Source of the DNA: Clitopilus passeckerianus
Lineage: Eukaryota > Basidiomycota > Agaricomycetes > Agaricales > Entolomataceae
NCBI GenBank assembly: GCA_944990035.1
Contig: CALYLX010000043.1
Coordinates: 62,001 to 126,000, forward strand
Length of the DNA stretch: 64,000 nucleotides
Reading direction: 5' to 3'
Made by a program: the position numbers and the translations under genes. Under the pieces are notes generated by a model. That model saw nothing but the letters and a program-made list of their open reading frames with translations. It did not search any database and had not been told where the DNA came from. This document shows positions 56,173 to 64,000 of this stretch, one piece after another. Within the stretch, counting starts at the first letter, position 1. Every line of letters begins with the position of its first letter.

Positions 56173-58751
56173 GTTGGGCCGTCGTTGGAAGTGCGCACAC
56201 CGGTGAAGGACATGGTCCCTCGTTTCCAGGGTGCGCCAATCGCACACACACGCTGTCTCCCCATCAAGGTTGAAGCGCGCGCGGAATTCACCAATGGGTG
56301 CATGAGCCAAGACTGCACGTGTGAGGCGTGCGGTGTGCGGATTGGAAGACCCAACGCGATGTAGCCAAGGCCCACCCTTGAGATGTGTGGGCCTTAGGGA
56401 GGCGCCCTTGCTTGCAAGGTGCAGGAAGTGGTTGCCAGAGTAAGAGGGCTGCTGGAGCAGACAAGTCCACTCATGCAGCATCCTATCTACAGCGCGTTTC
56501 CGGGCATACCCGAGGGATGTCCGAGGTTTATTACCAGCACCCACCCGCAAGCCAGTGGCCGCCAAGTGAGCACGGTGGTGAATGTCCCAGTTGAGTTTTG
56601 AAGGGACATGAACAAAGTGGACGCGCCTGTTAGCGTCGCCCGAGAGCCAAGCACGTAGTTTGGAGCAGATGGACAGCGAGTGTCCTTGCCCAGAGTGGAG
56701 AGACGGGTCCAAAGCCAACCGAATGGCTTTAGTCGAGTCTGAGAGCACAACTATTTTGACACAATTGTTGCGCAGAACAGCCTTGCTTATAGACAAGTCA
56801 ATGGCTGCGAGTTTGGCATCATCAGAAAGGACTCTGCCTGACACCATAGTGTATTCTTCTGGGCCAAAGGCGCCATGAAGGAGGGAGCAAGCAGCGACCG
56901 CTTGGTGCTTCCTGCTTTTGGGAACAGACGCGTCAGCTGCCACCAACACTGTAGTGTCAGACAGATCTGCATCAGCGCGAATCACATCCAAGTGGATGCG
57001 ACGAGAATCAAGGGCATCCTTAGATGCTGCAATGACGGTGTCAAGTGTAACCCTACCAGAGTGCGTATCCAACAGGCGAAAGGCGCCAGTTATCCACCTA
57101 GCAGCCTTGTGTTGCATAGTACGCAAGTGTGACATAGCAGTCTTACACCTTGCACCTTTGTAGAACCAGAGGCCCACACCATACGTAGCGACCGGAAGGA
57201 CGCATGCACGGTAGAGCAGCCGCTTCTGCATAGGGGTAATACCCCTTGATGAGTTACCAAGCATGATCATTGCCTTGACAGTGGTCAGAGCCTTGGTGGA
57301 GTAATACTTGACATGGTGGCTGAAAGATAGCGACCGGTCAAAGTAGAAGCCCAAGTAGCGCCAAACACTCTTGGGTTGAAGTGGCGAGTTGCCAGTGTGT
57401 GGAGCAAAGCCCAAGTCAATGGCAGGATTGACATCATTGTGCTTGCGAGAGAAGTGGAAGACCTCTGTCTTATCATGTTCCAAGACAAGGCCAAGTGCAG
57501 TAACAAGCTCTGTGATGACAGTGTATGCTTGTTGGAGTAGGGTGATGTTCTCCCCAAAGGATGGCGAGTGAACGATGAGTGAACCATCATCCACATACGA
57601 CATGAGTGTTGTAACGCCAGGAGCAATCCTGCGTTCAAACAGCCTCATCCCCGGCACCAAATAGAGCGCAGAGAGGAGAGGGGATAAAGCAGATCCTTGA
57701 CCAACGCCAACATCTGCAGAATACTTGCTGGACTCTTCGCCGTTCCAGCTGTAGGATGTGTGTCTCCCAACAAGGTAAGACGCAAAGAAGTTGCAGACTT
57801 CCGGTGCGAAGCCCAGTCTGCGCAGTATGCGTAGCAGCATGTCATGGTTGAGAGATGGGAAGAACTGAGCAAGGTCAAAAGCGACCACGCTTGTCTTCAA
57901 CCCTCTAGCCCAACCGGCTTTGACGATGTGAGTGAGATAAACACCCGCATCCTCAGTAGAGTGTTGGCGCACGCCTCCAGGCTGATTGGGGTGGAGCACG
58001 CTGGGTTTCTGCGCCTCAAACTGCATCCGGTTTGCAAGCATCTTTTCAAAGAGTTTCCCCAGCGTGTTGAGTAACACAATAGGGTGGAACATCTTGGGAG
58101 TTGAGTAGTGCAGTTTGCCAGGCTTGGGAACAATGGCAGAGCACAACTCCTTGAAGTGAGAGGGCCAGTGACCAACCCGAAGGCAGGCATTAGCAATCTC
58201 GACGAATTTGGTAGCGATGACAGTGTCAGCAACCAAGGACTTGAGCTGATACCATGTGAGGTGATCAGGCCCTGGAGCAGAAGTGTTTGAACACTTTGCT
58301 AGGTCTTCTCTGAGTTCATTAACGCCAAAGTCCCACCACTCGCGCGGAGGAGACTGAGGCACATCGTCGAGCACAGGGGGATCAACCGGGCGGTCAGACG
58401 CCGAGTTGTATGTTGAGTCAAGAGCAGCCCAAAGCGACTCAAGAGAATTGCAGGGTTCTCCATTGTGGCAAATTGCTTCATGTGTAGGGAGCTCACGCTG
58501 TTTGGCCCAGCGCATAAGATCCCATGGGCGCTTGTTGGTAGTAGCAATTGTCTGGATCCTACTATCAAAGAACTTGCGCTTGGCCACCTTAGTGGTCCTG
58601 CGGAACGCCTTGTAATCAGTGGCCGCCCTGGAAGCGCGATACACTCTGACAGCCTCAGAGCACTCAGGATTCCACCAGGACTTTGACTTGGTGGAGATGC
58701 GAGCAGTCTTTGAGTTGTTATCCCAGGACTGCTTAATAGCAGTTGCAACGG
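56173..58751 (-). pseudogene. LINE ORF2 RT-RNase H part (-), long open frame
   Basis: The frame is open for over 800 codons: RVYRASRAATDYKAFRRTTK, RT (SAPGPDHLTWYQLKSLVAD, FDLAQFFPSLNHD, GQGSALSPLLSALYL, catalytic YVDDGSL), RNase H (LVAADASVPKS, DDAKLAAID with K where other copies have E, VVLSDSTKA, KLNWDIHH) and part of the zinc region (CVCDWRTLETRDHVLHRC). An in-frame deletion of ~100 codons joins WITGAFR to LLDTHSGRV. The E-to-K change falls on the expected catalytic glutamate of RNase H. The C-terminal ~90 residues are replaced by LTR sequence. Confidence 0.85.
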
Positions 58752-59145
58752 CGCCAGTTGGACTTGGGCTGCGCTACAGCAGCACCAGACGTGTTCTTCC
58801 TGCGCTTGTGCTCAGGGGAGGAAGGGGCGGAAGGAGCAGGGCTCTCATCTGCATCGAAATCATCATCCTCATCCATTGCTGGAGTAGGACGCTTATTTCT
58901 AGCGCCAGAGGGGCCCTGGGGTGTTTCTTCACTATCAAATGCGCCATAGTTGGAACCATGGCCTTTCTGAGGTGTGGATGGCGTTGGAGTCGGGTCCGGC
59001 GGCCGGGGAGTCTTCTTGCTGCCTCCTGCACTACTCATAGTGCAGACAGGCGGATATACTGGAGAATAGAGCGGTGTGCAAGCTGCTGGAGGGCGAATTT
59101 GTGTCGCTGTTGTGGCTGTGATGTTGGTGGTAACAGATCAAAAAG
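58752..59145 (-). pseudogene. ORF1 N-terminus (MSSAGGSKK type) with 5' terminus
   Basis: Minus strand: the 5' terminus CTTTTTGATCTGTTACC at 59145, 107-base 5' UTR, ATG at 59038, then MSSAGGSKKTPRPPDP ... EHKRRKNTSGAAVAQPKS. It is truncated at 58752 where ORF2 of the host LINE resumes. It is the inverted half of the insertion that continues at 59146. Confidence 0.78.
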
Positions 59146-59650
59146 GGATGAACGCTACTCCACCAGTGGCTCCCACCCCCGATGGAACCCCCTGCCCTCA
59201 CGCCGCCAAGTGCACCAACTGTGGCAAGAATCACGCTTCCGATGACCGCAAATGTGTGTTCTGGAAGCACTGCTTCAACATCAACTGGATCCTCATCCGT
59301 TACCACCGTGATCGGGTCTAATTAGACTGGGCCACGACACTCCCGCCTTCTAGGCTGTCAGTGCTTGCTTTGACGAGCCACTGTACACTGTACCACTTCT
59401 CCTGGGTTGTGGGTTTTAGACCCTATTATGGGCCCCCTTGGGCACGATTTGCTGCTAGTCTGCCGTCGTGACCATTTTAGTGTGGTGCTACTAGATTCCG
59501 CTACCATACTTTGTGTATGGACTATCTCTGTCCCTGTCTGTTACTTCTGTATTAGATACACCCGCCGGACTGTGTACGTGCACCGGGATATAAATTGTTC
59601 TACGCCCCCGGTGGGGGTGTGGACGTTGATCTCAAAAAAAAAAAAAAAAA
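59146..59650 (+). pseudogene. ORF1-A C-terminus, 3' UTR and poly(A)
   Basis: It encodes the end of ORF1-A (PCPHAAKCTNCGKNHASDD ... HCFNINWILIRYHRDRV) with a stop at 59319-59321. A ~310-base 3' UTR and poly(A) at 59633-59650 follow directly, again with no ORF2. The 3' UTR carries the same hairpins as 33577-33690; the first is CCATAC-TTTGT-GTATGG (59504-59520), paired changes relative to the other copy. Confidence 0.82.
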
Positions 59651-60441
59651 GTGGTTGTATCCAATGCTCGCAAGGAAGAGGACAGCTCCTTCAGGAACTC
59701 TTCCTCTTGGTCACTGCCTTTTGGCAGAGTAATGTGTTCAGCAGCCAGCATGACGGTCAGGGGGGCGTGGTCAGAGGGTCCTTTCCACTCTGTGACCACG
59801 CTGTGTGAAGTCTCTGCAGTGCGGCCCACAGGGAGAAAGAAAAGATCAATGACAGACGGCCTAAGGCTGCCAGCATGTGGGAAGTGAGTAGGAGTACGTT
59901 CCGGAAGAACGCTAACCTCCAAACCCAGGTCAAGTGCAACGTCACATAGCTCAGTCGCAACATGATTTGTAGAGTTATAGTCCGGATCCCAGACTGACGA
60001 CTTGCAGTTAAAGTCCCCTGCCATGCAAAGCATGCTTGGGAGATGAGGGGCATTGTCACACAGCCAGCGAATGGCAGTACCATCCCCTGGACTGGAGTAG
60101 ACATTGGCGAAGTGTATCTGGGTGCCTGCGCTCCCATACAGTGTTGTGACCACCACATCATTATGGTTGGCGAGGTCAGTGCGAAATGCAGGCCGCATGC
60201 CTGCAAGACGCCTATGCGCAAATGTCATAGCCCGTGGGCGGTCAGCATCTGATGCTGGACGTCTAAACATGACTAGCCAGTCAGAATGGGTAGGTGCACC
60301 AATCACTGCCTCACCCTCAGGATTGGTAGTGGATACAGTGCGTCGAATGAACCGCCATGGTGGCTCTTGAAGCAGAATCACATCAAAGTCATTCTTACGT
60401 TCCTCTAGTAGCGCAGCGACCAGATCATAATTTCTATTCAC
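59651..60441 (-). pseudogene. LINE ORF2 endonuclease domain (-)
   Basis: Start NVNRNYDLVAALLEERK at 60441, catalytic E in VILLQEPPWR, AGDFNCKSSVWD, LPERTPTHFPHAGS, VIDLFFLPVG and the final SDHAPLTV: a complete APE-type endonuclease of ~245 residues with no stop. It runs into the poly(A) of the ORF1-only insertion at 59650. In the LINE life cycle it nicks target DNA to prime reverse transcription. Confidence 0.87.
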
Positions 60442-60903
60442 TGTTACAGTTACCTTGGATACGCACCCGGACTCTTTTTCCTTTTACTCATCTACCATTA
60501 CTATCCCCGCCCCGCTTACATTTATACAATTACTCAGTACTGCTGCGCATTACTCATCCCTTTAGCTATGATTACTCAGTATTCTCACAATCGTGGGATA
60601 CTTGTACTATATTTACTTACCATGACTCGTCGTGACTCTTACTCTGACTCACTCCGAGTCATACTTACTTTTGCTTACTTAGCATTGCTGCGCAATGCCC
60701 AACCCTTAGCCCTACTCTTCATGTATAAATACTTTCACGCTTTCGGTCTTGCTTCCCCAGCTTGACCTAAAAGCCTATACATCGCTATTTGCTTTAACTT
60801 CGACTCGCTCGATTACTCTCGCTCGTCTCTACAAAGGCTGGTAGAGGACTAAGCAGCTGAACTCTTGATACTTGGTTGAGCACGTAGCGATACTAGCTTA
60901 ACA
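60442..60903. mobile_element. Solo LTR of chromovirus B with TTCAC duplication
   Basis: 462 bp from TGTTACAGTTACC to TAGCTTAACA. TTCAC at 60437-60441 and 60904-60908. LINE sequence is continuous across the site (compare 19890-20080). It arose by LTR-LTR recombination. Confidence 0.92.
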
Positions 60904-61074
60904 TTCACATTCTGTGAAAAGAAGCGGAGAGCATTTACATGATTGTATCGCATAAGGTAAAGTTATGTGTGGGCAGTGCGTTCACCCTGACCAATCTGAA
61001 TCGGTCTCCTCCTGGGTGGTAGTACGTCAGTATAACTCTGCGGTGCTTTAACAGAAAAGCCTACCGCATCGTTG
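60904..61074 (-). pseudogene. LINE ORF1-B C-terminal end (-)
   Basis: Minus strand NDAVGFSVKAPQSYTDVLPP, RRRPIQIGRGE and stop, then the ORF1-ORF2 spacer. It belongs with the endonuclease at 59651-60441. It stops at 61074 where chromovirus B gag begins. Confidence 0.8.
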
Positions 61075-63172
61075 ACAAACGAAGATAACGACATCATCCT
61101 CCCCGATTTCAAGCAATTCGAGAAAGAGTTCATCAACGCCTTCTACCCAGTAGACGGAGAAGGACAGGCATTTGCGTCCATCAGCAAAACGGCAAAGCAC
61201 TTGAGGCAACTTGAAAAAGAGGTGACTTGAAACCAGCTTGAAATTTTTTTCAAGTACATCAAATTGGTCTCAAGTACTATTCCAAGATACAGTGCTTGGC
61301 ATGCTACTTGAACTTAACTTGAGCACAACTTGTATGCAATTTGAAATATGTCTTGACCAACAAAATATAAAATATATTCTAAAGCTACAAATATCCTATT
61401 CTATTACCATCAAGTTTGTTCTGGGTTTTTCAAAACAAAGTTACCCTTTCAAGTAGGTTTCAAGTAGCTGATCAAGTACAACCAAGCTATACTAAACTAT
61501 TGAGCTCGAGGGCTTTAGGCAGTATATAAAGTGTACTTTTCACTTTTCAAACACCAAAAACTATGATTTAAGCCTGTTTAGGGTATATAAAAATAATAGC
61601 TGAATTTTGTTGAAAAGTGGCTAAGTCTTTTCGATCTGACAGGCATTGGTGGGCTGCACTACAAAAATATATATTAACTTTTTATTTTATCCACTCTGGT
61701 ACTGTTTTCCTACCTCAGAAATCTAAATCTGAAGTCTGATTTTTAATAAACCCACTGGATCTTTAATAAATGGCTTTCGATCTCTTATCTATCAAGCGTG
61801 GGAAAGTTCCATCACACAGTTGACATGTGTCACATTCTGCCAGCACATCACCTTTTCTCTCCTTCTCCACTACCAAGTCCAACATGTATCCTTCCTCTCT
61901 CATCGAAAATAGCAATATGAAGCTTCTGGACAGTTGAGGAAGGGCTAGAAGGGGGAGAGGGGAGGCTTGGTAGCCTCAGGGAGACCCAGTGTAGGTGGAA
62001 AACCCTTTAGGTGCGCTTTTTTAACATTTTGGGTTGTCTTTACCACTAACTATGGGCTCTAGACTAGTTTTCATAGGTCTAGCAGGTGCATTTTCCCAGA
62101 CCACAGCTGCCAGCTCATCACCCACTTCAACTCATTCCACCCAACTCATTCACTTCCATTACCAACATTATCACCATCTACACCTGGCTAGGGAGAAGGG
62201 AGGGCATTGGAGAGGGGGTGGTTTGGATGGTTTGGATGGGTGCTACTGGCATGTGCCGCTTTTTGCACAGCCACAGCACCTGCTATGGAGGGGTCAAGGG
62301 CATTTCATTTTTCTTTTACTCTGTAGCTCTGTTTTTGACTAGTTTTTCATCTAATATTATGCTATTTCAAAAATTGTATGAATTTGAGCCTAATTGAGAG
62401 CTTGTTTGAGATTACTTGACTACCTCTTGAGAGCTCTTCTTGACAGAATCTTGATCTTACTTGAGAGCCCTCTTGAGAAAAGTTCCTCAAGTAAAGTTTC
62501 AAGATTGGAACCTAGCTTGAGCTACTTGAGGCAATTACTACTTGAAAACAACTTGAGATGATTTCAAGGTTCCTCAAGTTATGTCCAAGTGTTATCAAGG
62601 CACCTGCTGTTTTGCTGATGTCCCTCGATGCTCTCACGCAGAAAGGACCAATTGACGATTACATATCTCAATTTAAAGTCCTTATCTCCGCCTCCGGGAT
62701 CACCGATGAAAAAGCGAAGATTGAATTCTTCCAGAAAGGACTCAACTCCAAGATCATCGAAAAGATCTATAACCTCCCCATTCTTCCCGTCACCATTAAC
62801 GGATGGTACGAACACGCTGCCCGATTTGATGCGCAATGGCGTAGAGGACAGAATGTCATCCGCCGCAACAGAGGACTCCCCCCTATTTCCCATGCAAATC
62901 CCCGCAATACCCACACTACGGCAGACCCTAACGCCATGGACATTGACGCCTTATCTTTTGAAAAGAGAAAGGAGTTAATGAAGGAAGGGAAATGCTTCCG
63001 CTGTTTCAAGAAAGGACATCGCTCTCGAGAATGCCCTGAACGCAGAGGAGGAAAGCAGTCCAGCACCAACTCCTATGGCAAGAAAAACATCAAAGATCTT
63101 GTCAGAACCATTAGAGCGTTGGAAGCGGAAGAATTGGAGAGCTTCTGGAATGAGCTCGATGAGGATTTTTAG
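61075..63172 (+). pseudogene. Chromovirus B gag, copy 2, split
   Basis: Two parts, 61075-61179 and 62624-63172, match the gag of copy 1: EFINAFYPVDGEGQAFAS | LDALTQKGPIDDYISQFK, then knuckle CFRCFKKGHRSREC. An extra T in the run at ~63166 puts TAG after NELDEDF, where copy 1 reads on into RTAAS. 5' truncated. Confidence 0.87.
61180..62619. mobile_element. 1440-bp non-autonomous DNA element with ACTTG-rich ends
   Basis: It begins ATCAGCAAAACGGCA and ends with the inverse TGCTGTTTTGCTGAT. GTCC repeats at 61176-61179 and 62620-62623 match a single GTCC in the uninterrupted gag of copy 1, so the boundaries are exact. About 12 ACTTG/CAAGT motifs lie in the first 330 bp and about 8 in the last 230 bp. 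It has no convincing coding sequence. Confidence 0.85.
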
Positions 63173-63183
63173 AACGGCGGCCA

Positions 63184-63816
63184 GTGTCAACGTCTGAACC
63201 CGCCACAATACTGATTTCTTCTATGTCGTATGCAGAACCTTTTGATAAATCTATGCGTCTACCCATTAAGGTCTCTGCTCCGAATGAAGAAAGAACCGTT
63301 GAAACCAAAGCACTAGTCGACTCAGGTGCTCAAGGACTATTCATCGACAAAGAATTCGTCGCCCGCCATCGAATCAAAACACATCCCCTTCGACAACCTC
63401 TCACTGCCAAGAACGTTGACGGCACTATCAACAAAACAGGGCAAATCACCCATTACACCTGGGTCGATATAGGGATAGGGAAACACAAGGCGTCAGAACG
63501 GTGCCTGGTCACTGGATTAGGGAATGAACACCTGATCCTCGGACTCCCATGGCTGAAGCGAACGAATCCAGAAATCAACTGGCAAAAGGGGACACTATTC
63601 ATTAATCCCAAGCGCGTCAAGACATCCCCGCTACGCACGGCCCTTGCCCGAGTCCAGATCAGACGATTAGCCGCAACAGAGGAATCACGCCTAGACATTT
63701 CCAACGTACCCGACGAACCCGAACCCATTGAAACACCCTTAGAAGAACCCAATGACGAACAAGACCTGGTTATTGCCTATGTGAAAGGAGAACCAGTGAT
63801 GGGGATATTCAAATGA
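63184..63816 (+). CDS. Chromovirus B protease region, copy 2
   Basis: 210 codons open: ETKALVDSGAQGLFIDKEF, then KTGQITHYTWVDIGIGKHKA, LILGLPWLKRTNPEINWQKG, and an acidic tail ending GEPVMGIFK and TGA. This is the retropepsin domain (catalytic D-S-G) that would lie at the start of pol. Here the frame is intact across the site where copy 1 lost a base. The sequence after 63816 continues as the linker toward RT but with stops, as in copy 1. Confidence 0.85.
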   Translation: MSTSEPATILISSMSYAEPFDKSMRLPIKVSAPNEERTVETKALVDSGAQGLFIDKEFVARHRIKTHPLRQPLTAKNVDGTINKTGQITHYTWVDIGIGKHKASERCLVTGLGNEHLILGLPWLKRTNPEINWQKGTLFINPKRVKTSPLRTALARVQIRRLAATEESRLDISNVPDEPEPIETPLEEPNDEQDLVIAYVKGEPVMGIFK

Positions 63817-64000
63817 GCCAATTCCCCATTGACGAATGAACATCGAGAACCAGAAATCAGAAGAATCCGAGCTGCAAATATCTCCCGAATCACCCGAGAG
63901 AGAGGATCACTGCGATTCGTCCCGACCCAGAACGTCTGAATTCGCGCCAAGACGTCCATCTCCCAGACCCTAGAACATCAGAAAACCGAAGAGGTCAAGA

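Larger units (their letters stand above)
56173..61074 (-). mobile_element. LINE copy (-) with two nested insertions
   Basis: Read right to left: ORF1-B end (61074-60904), [solo LTR 60442-60903], ORF2 endonuclease (60441-59651), [inverted ORF1-only insertion 58752-59650], ORF2 RT and RNase H (58751-56173). It is cut at 56173 by the chromovirus B LTR and at 61074 by another chromovirus B copy. Confidence 0.8.
61075..64000 (+). mobile_element. Chromovirus B, copy 2 (+), interrupted, runs off the window
   Basis: Gag begins mid-gene at 61075 (NEDNDIILPDFKQFEKEF), is split at 61180 by a 1440-bp element, resumes at 62620, and is followed by protease. No LTR or gag start: the 5' part is missing, joined to LINE sequence. 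It continues past 64000. Confidence 0.88.

Noticed and set aside
56152..58644. 830-codon ORF as a functional LINE protein
   Set aside because: It lacks the endonuclease, has a ~100-codon internal deletion and ends in LTR-encoded residues.
62034..62397. Two overlapping ~100-codon plus-strand frames inside the 1440-bp element
   Set aside because: Composition is His/Ser/Phe-rich and low complexity, with no domain; the element looks non-autonomous.

Overview
The window is a transposon graveyard from a fungal genome, most likely an agaricomycete (basidiomycete). The evidence is short 45-85 nt GT-AG introns, a Plavaka-type DNA transposase, Ty3/gypsy chromoviruses ending in chromodomains, non-LTR retrotransposons with APE endonuclease, RT and RNase H (Tad/I-like), and DD34E Tc1/mariner elements. 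I cannot assign species or genus. I saw no rRNA, tRNA, CRISPR or bacterial-type feature. Almost every gene is element-borne or broken; the clearest intact candidate is a small minus-strand coiled-coil gene at 10140-10610.

Layout. 1-6.7 kb: a Tc1 terminal repeat, a degraded AT-hook-like gene (+), gene-poor sequence, and a degraded multi-exon gene (-) hit by a 199-bp MITE. 6.7-9.95 kb: two related 1606-bp Tc1 elements, one nested in the other. 10-15.25 kb: the small gene, then a Plavaka transposase pseudogene interrupted by a terminal-inverted-repeat (TIR) element and a second copy of the MITE. 15.7-19.1 kb: a ~148-bp tandem array, a solo LTR with its target-site duplication (TSD), gene-poor sequence and a GC-rich minisatellite. 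19.2-37.1 kb: a pile of LINE fragments in alternating orientation. It includes a full-length element that carries only ORF1, has no ORF2, and ends in structured 3' sequence plus poly(A).

37.1-48.7 kb: an 11.6-kb chromovirus (element A) inserted into a LINE ORF2, with identical 551-bp LTRs and a GTAAC TSD. Its gag and pol run left to right. Between pol and the 3' LTR are two genes in antisense orientation that contain spliceosomal introns. The whole element is studded with the heptamer CCCCCGA, always on the same strand. 48.7-50.6 kb: the rest of the interrupted LINE. 50.6-56.2 kb: a second chromovirus family (B, minus strand, 3' truncated). 56.2-61.1 kb: another LINE (-) carrying an inverted ORF1-only insertion and a solo B LTR. 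61.1-64 kb: another B copy (+), interrupted by a 1440-bp DNA element rich in ACTTG motifs.

Nesting gives an order of events: LINE copies came first, chromovirus A and the LTR insertions later. Element A is the best candidate for something undescribed. Its antisense intron-bearing genes, strand-biased heptamer array, duplicated protease domain and recent movement despite five in-frame stops all deserve follow-up. The ORF1-only LINE lineage, which shares both termini with ORF2-bearing LINEs, is the second candidate.
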